This document shows positions 53,969 to 61,441 of a stretch of DNA of 64,000 bases, piece by piece. The stretch is taken from positions 62,001-126,000 of the forward strand of contig NZ_RQYT01000004.1 of the NCBI RefSeq assembly GCF_003932785.1, read 5' to 3'. A program made the translations under genes and the position numbers. The notes under the pieces were generated by a model. That model worked only from the letters and a program-made list of their open reading frames with translations. It ran no database searches and was not told the origin of the DNA. This DNA is from Arachnia propionica. GTDB lineage: Bacteria > Actinomycetota > Actinomycetes > Propionibacteriales > Propionibacteriaceae. How positions within the stretch are numbered: position 1 is the first letter of the stretch; each line of letters starts with the position of its first letter.

Positions 53969-54218
53969 TTGTTCAGCGGAAGCCTCCAGGAGGGCGCGCG
54001 GATGGGCGCATCCACTGCGGTCGCCCCGGTGCTCCCTGACCGCGGACCTCCTCGACTGCCACGATCCAGTGCGCTCCTCGTCGTCCGCCTCGCCAAGAGG
54101 CCATCGTGACGATCCTCGTCACGATCCCCCTGTCCGCGCGCCCTCCAAGCTGCCCTGACTCGGCGTCCATCCTCCCGCTGCACGACCCGCCAGGGCGTCG
54201 CTTCGTGACCGCGGTGGG

Positions 54219-54250
54219 TTCGCCTGCCTTGACGTGGTTTCGCCTGTCTT
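54219..54250. repeat. 20-bp phased motif pair (second locus)
   Basis: TTCGCCTGCCTT (54219-54230) and TTCGCCTGTCTT (54239-54250), exactly 20 bp apart, the same motif as at 29884-29992. The surrounding 53970-54510 has no supportable gene apart from a short relic at 54340-54363. Confidence 0.75.
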
Positions 54251-54339
54251 GTCCCGGAGGTTTGTTCAGGGATCGGTGAAGTGCTTGGCCAGAGCCACTT
54301 TGGCCGCCCGCCTGAACAACCCTCCGGTGTCCACATCGA

Positions 54340-54363
54340 CACCGACCACCCGTTCGTGGATTG
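54340..54363 (+). pseudogene. Possible 3'-end relic of an old yellow enzyme gene
   Basis: A ~24-bp stretch, CCGACCACCCGTTCGTGGAT followed by TGAG, matches the last codons and stop of the gene at 51552-52628 with about two differences and would encode TDHPFVD-stop. It lies upstream of the second Tat-exported gene as the OYE gene lies upstream of the first. Short, so tentative. Confidence 0.4.
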
Positions 54364-54516
54364 AGCTCGTCATGCACGGCCCGGTCATGAGTTGATGTCA
54401 AGGGCAGGTCAAGATCGAGGCTTGAAGGGTGGGCGGCCAAAGAGGCTCTGTCTAGGCGCTTCGCCGCTCCCTGAATGCGCCTCATGATAGGCGGTCAATA
54501 GGATCCGAAAAATCCC

Positions 54517-54546
54517 TTGAGTTCTCAACCAGGTGGGCGTGAGGAT
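54517..54546 (+). promoter_or_regulatory. Promoter with TTGAG-N2-CTCAA palindrome (Tat-exported protein 2)
   Basis: -35 TTGAGT (54517-54522) lies inside the perfect palindrome TTGAG-TT-CTCAA (54517-54528). The -10 candidate is GAGGAT (54541-54546) with 18-bp spacing. TGGGCGT before the -10 and CAGAACA after it are shared with the promoter at 52687-52716. Confidence 0.6.
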
Positions 54547-54594
54547 GGGATACAGAACAGCGACGTGCTGTACAGACCTTGAAGGAGTCGTACC

Positions 54595-55443
54595 ATGAAG
54601 TCTCGCAGGTTCGTCCTCGCCGGAGCCGTTGGTCTTGCCATGGCCCCGGTGCTCCCGGCCTCGCTCGCCGAGGCGACGCGTCGCAGCCCGAGGCCGACGG
54701 CCACGCCGTCGCCTGCTCCGTACCGGTTGGAACCGGAGCTCGGAGTGCACTTCGTGCCAGCTGCTGACGCGGCTGCCCACTACCGTGAGCTGAACATCTG
54801 GCTGCGTGTGTTCAATCTGCGGGAGCGGCACTACCAGGCCCAGGTGATGGGCTTGAAGTACCGGCAGCGATACGAGTTCGACAGTGTCACGCCCATCCTG
54901 GATGCCCTTGACAGGCATCACGTCGTACGCAACATCGCTTTGTTGCGGTTCCTGCTCGCGGTGCTCAAGGCCGAGGGAAATGCGGAGGCTCGTTCGCTGG
55001 ACCTGGAGCAGGTTGGGGTGGATGCAGCCGTGACCGAGCAGGCTCGGCCCCTCATCCGGGCCGAGCAGGCCCGTGCCAAGGAGAGGGTGGGAAGGTATGC
55101 CGACGAACGTGAGCAGTCGGCGCGTCAGGCTCGACTCACGCTGTTCACCGATGCCAATGCCTACATCGGGGAGTGGGTGCGGGCCAGCCGTGCCGGTCTC
55201 CAGTTCACCGACTATGCCCCGTACGTCCCCTTCTTCCTCGGAGGTCACTATCAGGCTGCGGTGTACATCTGGTACGGTCTCGACCCTGAGGACAAGCCGT
55301 TGAAAACCTACTGGAGGGGCTCGGGGACCGATCCCGTCGACGTGGTGGAGGCGATGGAACTGTCGAAGGTGAACAAGGCCTACTTCGACGGCTTGGCCAG
55401 CCTTGACGACAACCCCCTGTTCCGCACCACCTACGCGGCTTGA
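54595..55443 (+). CDS. Tat-type exported protein of unknown function, paralogue 2
   Basis: 282 aa. The signal MKSRRFVLAGAVGLA again has SRRxxL, with cleavage near AEA, and a short Pro/Thr/Ser linker follows. The mature part repeats the features of paralogue 1: DAAAHYRELNIWLRVFNLRE, YAPYVPFFLGGHY and NKAYFDGLASLDDNPLFRTT. It is therefore a duplicate of 52768-53583, separated by ~1 kb of repeats and gene remnants. No known domain. Ribosome-binding site GAAGGAG at good spacing. Confidence 0.8.
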   Translation: MKSRRFVLAGAVGLAMAPVLPASLAEATRRSPRPTATPSPAPYRLEPELGVHFVPAADAAAHYRELNIWLRVFNLRERHYQAQVMGLKYRQRYEFDSVTPILDALDRHHVVRNIALLRFLLAVLKAEGNAEARSLDLEQVGVDAAVTEQARPLIRAEQARAKERVGRYADEREQSARQARLTLFTDANAYIGEWVRASRAGLQFTDYAPYVPFFLGGHYQAAVYIWYGLDPEDKPLKTYWRGSGTDPVDVVEAMELSKVNKAYFDGLASLDDNPLFRTTYAA

Positions 55444-55466
55444 CCCGCCGTGAAGGTTCGGGCCGG

Positions 55467-55574
55467 TCAGTTCGATCGGCCGGCGTGAGTAGTTGGTGGT
55501 AGGGGTGGAATTGAGTCGTGAGGAACAAGGTGCCCCGGGTCAACGTTGAGCACGATGTCTCCTTTCTTGCTCAT
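55467..55574 (-). CDS. Possible 35-aa small protein
   Basis: An ATG at 55574 is preceded by GGAAGGGG at good spacing and opens a 35-codon frame starting MSKKGDIVLNVDPGHL, Pro/His-rich at the end. It is divergent from the alpha/beta hydrolase gene at 55690. No family recognised; a small peptide or leader is possible, chance is also possible. Confidence 0.3.
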   Translation of the reverse strand: MSKKGDIVLNVDPGHLVPHDSIPPLPPTTHAGRSN

Positions 55575-55689
55575 GTCGGTCCCCTTCCTGCCGTACATTC
55601 TGCCCTCGTCCCCCAATGATGTCGCCGAATGCTGAGGGGGCGGGTGATCTGATGGACGGGTGCCCCGCATAGGTGGGTATCGTGAAGTC

Positions 55690-56391
55690 ATGAGACCTCT
55701 CCTCGTGCTGGTGCACGGCTCCCTGTCGAGCGCCGACGAATGGGGTGGCTACGCCGATTTGCTGCCGGACTGTGACGTCGTCGCTGTCGACCTGCCCGGG
55801 CACGGCGGACGGGGGGACGAGGTGTTCACCACGCGAGCCGCGATCCGGGCGATTGAGCAGGCGGTGGCACAGCGTGCCACTGGGCAGCCGGTCTTCCTTG
55901 CCGGACACAGCCTCGGCGGTTACTTGGCCTCGCTCCACGCTGCCCGGAACCCCGGGGTGCTGGCGGGGCTCATTCTCATCGGGGCGACGGGGGATCCGCG
56001 CAGCCCGCTGGCCGTCGTCTACCGCGCCTATGCCTGGCTGGTCGGGAAGGTCGACCACGCGAGGCTCGCGCGGGTCCGTGACGCCGTCGCCCGAAGGTTG
56101 GGGTTGAGTGAGGATCAGTTCCCGGCCCCTGATGCCTATGCCGTGCTCCCGGCCGCGTGGCAGTCGGTCATCGACGACTGCCCCAGCCACCTCATGACCC
56201 GGGTCGACTGCCCGGTGCTGTTCATCAATGGCCAGTTCGACCAGATGCGCCTCAACGAACGCGCCTACCAGCGCCTCACCCCCTCCTCGAGGCTGGTGAC
56301 GGTGCCGCGGGCCACTCACCTGGCGCCGCTCACCCACCCGGAGCAGGTGGCGGAACTCATCCAGCAGTTCGCCCGCGACCTGGCAGGATGA
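55690..56391 (+). CDS. Alpha/beta hydrolase
   Basis: 233 aa. It has the oxyanion loop LVLVHGSLSS, the nucleophile elbow GHSLGG, the Asp in FINGQFDQMR (acid region) and the catalytic His in ATHLAPLTHP. The general fold covers esterases, lipases and peptidases; the substrate is not predictable. ATG 55690 is preceded only weakly by a ribosome-binding site. Convergent with fic. Confidence 0.88.
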   Translation: MRPLLVLVHGSLSSADEWGGYADLLPDCDVVAVDLPGHGGRGDEVFTTRAAIRAIEQAVAQRATGQPVFLAGHSLGGYLASLHAARNPGVLAGLILIGATGDPRSPLAVVYRAYAWLVGKVDHARLARVRDAVARRLGLSEDQFPAPDAYAVLPAAWQSVIDDCPSHLMTRVDCPVLFINGQFDQMRLNERAYQRLTPSSRLVTVPRATHLAPLTHPEQVAELIQQFARDLAG

Positions 56392-56411
56392 CGAGCCGCT
56401 CCGCCCCGGGG

Positions 56412-57506
56412 TCACTCGGGTAGTGGGGTCTCGAAGAGGGTGTCGAGCAGCTCCTTGTTGATGAAGACGACGCCTCGCCCCACCTTCTCCTTGACGACGA
56501 GTCCGCTGTCGGCCAGCTCGGTGAGCCACTTCGCTGCCGTCTGGCGTTGGGCCAGACCCGACTCGACCACCTTCTCGATCCGCAGGTAGGGCTGCCGGAA
56601 CAGCAGTTCCGTGAGATCGGCGGCGGGGAGTCGTGGATGGGTGGCGCGGATGCTCGTGCTGAACCGTTGCCGCAACTCGTCGGTGGTGTCGATGAGCCCG
56701 AGGGTCCAGTCCGCGGTCGATTCCACCGCGGCCAACATGAACAGCAGCCACTCCTCCCAGGCGTCCTGCCGGGTGACGTCGTTCAACAGCCGGTAGTACT
56801 CGTCCTTGTGACGCAGGATGTGGCCCGAGAGGTACAGCACGGGGAGCTCCAGCAGTCCCTGCTCCACCAGCAGCACCAGGTTGAGCACCCGGCCGGTCCG
56901 GCCGTTCCCGTCGTAAAACGGATGGATCGCCTCGAACTGGTAGTGGGCCATCGCCATCACCACGAGCGGGTCGAGACCGTGGGAGGCGTGGATGAACCGC
57001 TCCCAGGCGCCCAGGTGGTCGCGAATGACCGTTTCGCCCTCCGGCGGGGTGTAGACCCTGGTGCCACTGCGTGACCCACCGATGTAGGTGCCCGGCGTGT
57101 TGCGGATCCTGGCGGGTTTGCCCTGGAGACGAGTGCAGACGTCGAGGGCGGTGCGGGTGGTCACGGGTCGCACCCGGAGTGAGTCGAACCCGTGGTGGAG
57201 GGCCTCCCGGTACCTCAGGGCCTCCTTGGCCTGCGGGGTTGTGCCCGGAGAGTCGTAGTGAGCAGCCCGGAAGACCTCGTCATGGGTGGTCACGATGTTC
57301 TCGATCTCCGTCGAGGCCTGCGCCTCCAGCAGAGGGATCAGGTTGATGAGCATCGTGGGGTCGGGGAGTCGTTTGCAGGCGCCGTCCAGCCGGGCCAGGG
57401 CCCGACCCGCTGAGACCGTCGCCTTGAGCACGGCGACGCTCTCCACCGGCCGCGTGGGCGGCAGGGGCGGGAGATCCTGGTGGGGACGCTCCGGATGCAA
57501 CCACAT
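56412..57506 (-). CDS. Fic-family protein (AMPylase-like, self-inhibited class)
   Basis: 364 aa from ATG 57506, or 393 aa from a GTG at 57593. The Fic core motif HPFYDGNGRTGR is complete, with catalytic His and nucleotide-binding GNGR. Upstream, an N-terminal inhibitory motif of the type (S/T)xxxE(G/N) is present as STEIEN, so activity is probably held in check within the chain. A winged-helix domain ends the protein (FRQPYLRIEKVVESGLAQRQ, LADSGLVVKEKVGRG). It likely AMPylates a target protein and may bind its own operator. The shorter start is preferred because two palindromes lie between the two candidates. Confidence 0.9.
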   Translation of the reverse strand: MWLHPERPHQDLPPLPPTRPVESVAVLKATVSAGRALARLDGACKRLPDPTMLINLIPLLEAQASTEIENIVTTHDEVFRAAHYDSPGTTPQAKEALRYREALHHGFDSLRVRPVTTRTALDVCTRLQGKPARIRNTPGTYIGGSRSGTRVYTPPEGETVIRDHLGAWERFIHASHGLDPLVVMAMAHYQFEAIHPFYDGNGRTGRVLNLVLLVEQGLLELPVLYLSGHILRHKDEYYRLLNDVTRQDAWEEWLLFMLAAVESTADWTLGLIDTTDELRQRFSTSIRATHPRLPAADLTELLFRQPYLRIEKVVESGLAQRQTAAKWLTELADSGLVVKEKVGRGVVFINKELLDTLFETPLPE

Positions 57507-57534
57507 GTACGCAGCGTAACCATGTCCGGCCAAT

Positions 57535-57594
57535 GTGTCGAAGAAAAGCGAAAATTTCGACACGTCCTGGAAACGTGTCGACGGCGTCGACACG
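57535..57594. promoter_or_regulatory. Paired GTGTCGA palindromes upstream of fic
   Basis: Two operator-like elements. GTGTCGAA (57535-57542) faces TTCGACAC (57556-57563). CGTGTCGACG (57574-57583) faces CGTCGACACG (57585-57594) with one base between. Both share the half-site GTGTCGA. They sit just before fic ATG 57506 and abut the DinB-like gene stop. Confidence 0.75.
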
Positions 57595-57597
57595 TCA

Positions 57598-58116
57598 TCA
57601 CTCGCCGGTGACCCCGTCGATGGCCTCGCGGAGGAGGTCGGCGTGGCCGCAGTGGCGGGCGTATTCCTCGATCATGTGGGTCAGCAGCCAGCGGGCGGAG
57701 ACGCGTTCGTCGCCGTGGGGGACCGTCGTGGTCAGGTCGTTGCGGGTCCGGAACTCCGCCCACGCCACTCGGGACCGCAGGATGCTGTCCTGCCACATCG
57801 CGTGGAGCTCCGCTCCGGTGTGTTCGGCGGCGGTGACCCACTCCCAGTCCGGGTCGGTCGCCCGGTCCACCGACGCCCAGGGCTCGGGAAGCCCCCGCTC
57901 GGAGAGCACCGCGATGAACCAGTAGGCCTCCACGAAGGCCAGGTGTTTCACCAGCCCGGCGAGGGTCATGGCGGAGGACGGATGGAGGGTCTGCAGCTGC
58001 TCATCGGTGAGGTCGGCCGTCTTCATGGCGACGGTGGCGCGCAGGAAGTCGAGGAAGCCGAGCAGGGTCCCCTCCTCGTCCGCCTTCGTGGGTGCTTCGG
58101 GTCGTGTCGCAGCCAT
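57598..58116 (-). CDS. DinB/DUF664-family protein
   Basis: 172 aa four-helix bundle pattern. The metal-binding His positions are in LVKHLAFVE (first) and HMIEEYARHCGHADLLRE (second group), the DinB/DUF664 signature. The family includes thiol-dependent transferases that use mycothiol or bacillithiol, which would fit the MshA/MshB-like genes in this window, but specificity is unproven. Divergent from the hydrolase gene at 58135 with an 18-bp gap. Confidence 0.86.
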   Translation of the reverse strand: MAATRPEAPTKADEEGTLLGFLDFLRATVAMKTADLTDEQLQTLHPSSAMTLAGLVKHLAFVEAYWFIAVLSERGLPEPWASVDRATDPDWEWVTAAEHTGAELHAMWQDSILRSRVAWAEFRTRNDLTTTVPHGDERVSARWLLTHMIEEYARHCGHADLLREAIDGVTGE

Positions 58117-58134
58117 GGCGCTACGGTAACCCCC

Positions 58135-58908
58135 ATGAGCGACGAAGCTGTTCACATCCACGCGCACGGCCCCACGGAGGCGCCGCCACTGATCCTCCTC
58201 CACGGCCTCACCGACAGCGGCGCGGCCTGGCCCGACGCCGTCGCCAGGTGGTGGGGGTCGTGGCGGGTGCTCGCCGTGGATCAGCGGGGCCACGGCCGCT
58301 CCCCCCGGTTCGCGCCCGACGAGATGGGACGCCTGATGGAACCCCTCGTCGCGGACCTCATCGCGGTGGCGGAGGGATGCGACGGGCCGGTCGCCGTCGT
58401 CGGTCACTCCCTCGGGGGCCGGGTGGCGGCCGAGGCGGCGCTGCGCCGCCCCGAGTTGTTCACCTGCCTCGTGCTGGAGGATCCGGCCATCTGCGACCGC
58501 CCGATCCTGGCCCCGGGCTCCAACGCGGGGTGGGTGGAGCACGTCGAGACGGTGGCCGCGGACCCGGAGCCGGAGCTGCGTCGGATGCGTGCGGAGACCT
58601 CCTGGTCGCAGGCGGAACTGGAGGCGTGGGCGGCGTGCAAGCCCGAGGTCGACCAAGGGATGCTCCGCCACGGCGAGCTCGGGCAGGTGGACCCTGCCGA
58701 GGTGTTCAACGCCCTCCGGGTGCCGACGCTGGTGCTGTGGGCAGCCGACGGCGACCTCCGCTGCGATCCCGGCATCCTCGCCAACGACGTCGTGCGGTTC
58801 GAGTACCTCGACAGGGTGGGCCACTGCATCCGCCGGGACGACCCGCAGCTGTTCCACGGCCTCGTCGATCCATGGCTGGAGGCCCATCACCAAGGGGCGC
58901 GGACGTAA
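58135..58908 (+). CDS. Alpha/beta hydrolase
   Basis: 257 aa. It has LILLHGLTDSG (oxyanion loop), LAVDQRGHGRS, the nucleophile in GHSLGGRVAAEAAL, the acid in LWAADGDLRCD and the His in VGHCIRRDD. It resembles menaquinone/haloalkane-type hydrolases; the substrate is unknown. ATG 58135. Its 3' end overlaps the converging membrane gene by 22 bp. Confidence 0.88.
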   Translation: MSDEAVHIHAHGPTEAPPLILLHGLTDSGAAWPDAVARWWGSWRVLAVDQRGHGRSPRFAPDEMGRLMEPLVADLIAVAEGCDGPVAVVGHSLGGRVAAEAALRRPELFTCLVLEDPAICDRPILAPGSNAGWVEHVETVAADPEPELRRMRAETSWSQAELEAWAACKPEVDQGMLRHGELGQVDPAEVFNALRVPTLVLWAADGDLRCDPGILANDVVRFEYLDRVGHCIRRDDPQLFHGLVDPWLEAHHQGART

Positions 58909-59426
58909 CCCTTCCGTAGTCCCCAGTCCCAGATGCGGTCAAGGTCCGCCTCGGCCTTCTGCCGCAGGGCCGCCCTGTCGAAGCCGCCGCGCATGAGTCC
59001 GGGAATCATGCAGACGGGTCCCTTGTCGTGCCGGACGAGGCAGTGAGTCTGGACCAGACCGGCCCGCAGGGGGATCTGGCGGCTGGCGAGCCCCCGCCGG
59101 GAGGTCGGCCACGGGATGTCCTTGCGTCGGGAGAGCGCACACAGGTGGAAGCCCGTCGCGTTCACCGTCATCCGAAGGGAGCCCAGCCACGCGGTCAACG
59201 CGGCCAGCGTCAGGCCCGCGGCCAGGGCCAGCCATGCCGCGACGTGGCCACCACCGGTTCGGGCCAGCCCCCACACGCCCCCGCAGGACAGCAGCACGGT
59301 GAACCCGGCCAGGGTGAGCACCGCGACCATCGACGACGGCGAGTCGACGTAGCGCAGGTTCAGGGCATCGGCGGACAGCGGAACGGGGTCGTGGCGACCT
59401 CGTCGGAAGCGGGTGGTTCGGGTCAT
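58887..59426 (-). CDS. Small membrane protein with PH-like domain
   Basis: 179 aa from ATG 59426. Two membrane helices (about 33-52 and 60-82) precede a soluble part, GFHLCALSRRKDIPWPTSRR and on, with helix RAALRQKAEADLDRIWDW near the end. The layout resembles the three PH-like proteins at 5751-7543. No function assigned. Confidence 0.68.
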   Translation of the reverse strand: MTRTTRFRRGRHDPVPLSADALNLRYVDSPSSMVAVLTLAGFTVLLSCGGVWGLARTGGGHVAAWLALAAGLTLAALTAWLGSLRMTVNATGFHLCALSRRKDIPWPTSRRGLASRQIPLRAGLVQTHCLVRHDKGPVCMIPGLMRGGFDRAALRQKAEADLDRIWDWGLRKGYVRAPW

Positions 59427-59518
59427 GGGGCCTCGCAGACGACTTTCACGACAAGTCCTGGATGTGGCACACCCTCGATTGGCTGGGTGAGCCAACAAGG
59501 TGTTCATGAGGAGCAGAG

Positions 59519-60622
59519 ATGGGATTCACTGATGGACAGCGGCAACCGCGCCGAACATACCGCGTCCTGAAGGCGCTCCCAGCAGAGACATTTCGCGACC
59601 AGCAACAACGTGCAAGCATCGAACTCTTCGTTCAGGACCCGAAGCGTGACGTTCGCCTGTACGACCTTGAGCAACCCCTTTTGGAGAACGCGCGAACCTT
59701 CTTCCCTGACCGGACCCCGGACCGTCATGCCGAAGCCTCCAGAGCAGCCAGGATGCCAGTCTATGAAGTGCGAGACCGATCCGGTGCAGGCTGGCGCGGT
59801 GCCGTCGTCAGAGACGACGTGGGAGATCCTTGGCTCACTTATGCAGCCAAACACGACCACTTCCATGCCAGCGTGGCAGGCGCACTCTCGGCAAAAGTGT
59901 CGCAAGACACGAAGGTGGCGCCCTTGTCCGGGAGGATGCCTACCAAGGCGGACTACAAGATTCGAGCCCGGGAAGAGCGTGCCGCACTGGAGTTCGACTG
60001 GCGTCGAGGCATCGTCAATTCCGTCATCGTGGGTATCGCAGCGGCCTTGAAACAGGACGAATCGATCGATGTCGAGTTGGAGGCGCCCCCAGCCCGAACG
60101 GAAACAGCACGGTTGACCATCCGGTTCGAGGAGCATGAGCAGCCTGACGCCCTGAGCGATGGCGCGGGCCTCGCGACCTCTTCCAGCATCGCAACCATGG
60201 AGTTGAGATGCTCCGGCCCCTCCCAGCGAGCGGTTGACGCAGCCTTGCAAGAAGTTCTCCCAGTCCTTCAGAGTGACCAGTCCGGCATCGATGCTCATTA
60301 TGATCTGGCCGGAAACATGAGCATTTGGCTCACCGTGAGTCACGCCAAGCTGGCTCAGATTGTTGCGGCCGCCGAACTTGACGATCCCCAAGTAGGCATC
60401 CCCGACGAGGCGATCACGCCGACCCACTTGCACTACGTGCATCGTGATGGACTGACGCGGGCTGTGGTGCAGGGCCGGTCCGTTCGATCAGTCTGTGGTT
60501 TCTGGTTCGTCCCCACCAAGGACGATGGCTGTGGTCTGCCGATCTGTCCTGCCTGTGAGGAACGATGGCCAGCGGCTCAGCTCGTTGTCGATCTGATCCG
60601 GCGGCGGTACTCAGTCGAGTGA
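59519..60622 (+). CDS. DUF3039-containing protein with novel N-terminal region
   Basis: 367 aa. The C-terminal ~60 residues carry HYVHRDGLTRAVVQGRSVRS, then CGFWFVP and CPACEERW, the zinc-binding DUF3039 pattern (two Cys plus CxxC). The N-terminal ~110 residues (YEVRDRSGAGWRGAVVRDD, then WLTYAAKHDHFH) look like a RelE/HigB-like small toxin fold, but this is by eye only. The middle has no similarity I recognise. GAGGAG precedes ATG 59519. It converges with the excisionase-type antitoxin gene (12-bp overlap). Confidence 0.65.
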   Translation: MGFTDGQRQPRRTYRVLKALPAETFRDQQQRASIELFVQDPKRDVRLYDLEQPLLENARTFFPDRTPDRHAEASRAARMPVYEVRDRSGAGWRGAVVRDDVGDPWLTYAAKHDHFHASVAGALSAKVSQDTKVAPLSGRMPTKADYKIRAREERAALEFDWRRGIVNSVIVGIAAALKQDESIDVELEAPPARTETARLTIRFEEHEQPDALSDGAGLATSSSIATMELRCSGPSQRAVDAALQEVLPVLQSDQSGIDAHYDLAGNMSIWLTVSHAKLAQIVAAAELDDPQVGIPDEAITPTHLHYVHRDGLTRAVVQGRSVRSVCGFWFVPTKDDGCGLPICPACEERWPAAQLVVDLIRRRYSVE

Positions 60623-61045
60623 GGCCAGCTCTGCGAGGTCCTCATCCGTGAGTACCGCGGCCTCATCCATCGACTCGGCAATCGACTGCGCACGGTTGGC
60701 GACCACGGAACTCATGTGGGCGTTCGCTCGCTCGTGGCGCTGGATGTAGTCCATCAGATCAGCCATCGCGACACGGCGGTGCGTCCCCACCATGCGGAAC
60801 GCCAGGATGTTGCGTTCCATGAGCTTCACGACGTAGGGGCGAGAGACCCTCAGGATCTCCGCGACCTCGTTCGGCGACAGTTCCCTGTCGGCATCGAACA
60901 GTGCAACATCAACGCCACGCTCGACAGCGTCCACCAAGTGGAGCAACGCAGCGGACAGCGGGCTGTTGCCCAGCTGGTCCGCCAGCGAGTGAACCTGGTG
61001 GACAGCTTCGCGGGTCACCGTTGCAGCATGCAGAACTGTCGTCAT
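60611..61045 (-). CDS. Excisionase/antitoxin-type HTH protein
   Basis: 144 aa. LSPNEVAEILRVSRPYVVKL is an excisionase/MerR-like helix-turn-helix, followed by a winged part (FRMVGTHRRVAMADLMDY). An Asp/Glu-rich, low-structure C-terminus (AAVLTDEDLAELASLD) is typical of antitoxins that grip a toxin. These usually precede a PIN-domain toxin gene; none follows here. ATG 61045 follows GAGGAGC. A palindrome at 61073-61087 could be the autoregulatory operator. Confidence 0.78.
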   Translation of the reverse strand: MTTVLHAATVTREAVHQVHSLADQLGNSPLSAALLHLVDAVERGVDVALFDADRELSPNEVAEILRVSRPYVVKLMERNILAFRMVGTHRRVAMADLMDYIQRHERANAHMSSVVANRAQSIAESMDEAAVLTDEDLAELASLD

Positions 61046-61072
61046 GGAATCGCTCCTCATCATCTGAAGCAA

Positions 61073-61087
61073 CTGCATCAGATGCAG
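61073..61087. promoter_or_regulatory. Palindrome upstream of the antitoxin gene
   Basis: CTGCATC-A-GATGCAG, 7-bp arms with one central base, 28 bp upstream of the antitoxin ATG, with further GCA/TGC-rich near-copies at 61086-61100. Confidence 0.6.
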
Positions 61088-61156
61088 CAAATGTAGCAAG
61101 CGTCGGAGTCTCCAACAAGCAACTCCGCTCGCAGGTGTCGAGCAGAGGGTGCAACC

Positions 61157-61185
61157 TGGTAAGAAAAGTATTACTATTCCTACCA
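61157..61185. promoter_or_regulatory. AbrB-operon dyad operator
   Basis: A 29-bp dyad: TGGTAAGAA (61157-61165) and TTCCTACCA (61177-61185) with one mismatch, and inner AGTA/TACT arms on the same centre (61171). It lies 22 bp upstream of the AbrB ATG. Confidence 0.7.
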
Positions 61186-61207
61186 AGTCCAACGGATAGG
61201 AGTTGTC

Positions 61208-61441
61208 ATGGGTGACCAGGCAGGACTTCCCCCCGTCGAGGGGCGCTTCGCCGCGACCCTCACCATCGGCCCCAAGGGGCAGATCGTCATCCCGAAGGGG
61301 GCCCGCGACCTCCTCGGCTTCCAACCCGGCGACCAGGTGCTGCTCCTGGCCGACCGTGCCCGCGGGATCGCCATTCTTCCCGCCTCCGCGTTGAACGACA
61401 TGATGGCTGCGATGCCCCCGAAGCCGGAGCCCGAGTCATGA
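61208..61441 (+). CDS. AbrB/MazE/SpoVT-type transcription regulator
   Basis: 77 aa swapped-hairpin DNA-binding protein. The core is TIGPKGQIVIPKGARDLLGF then QPGDQVLLLAD. It overlaps the ABC ATPase start by 4 bp and probably controls the operon through the upstream dyad. The C-terminal ~20 residues are Met/Pro-rich. No toxin partner adjacent, so a transporter regulator rather than a TA antitoxin. Confidence 0.9.
   Translation: MGDQAGLPPVEGRFAATLTIGPKGQIVIPKGARDLLGFQPGDQVLLLADRARGIAILPASALNDMMAAMPPKPEPES

Noticed and set aside
52906-54342. 478-codon minus-strand frame across the first Tat-exported gene and debris zone.
   Set aside because: Low-complexity shadow without a start signal; the plus-strand genes explain the region.
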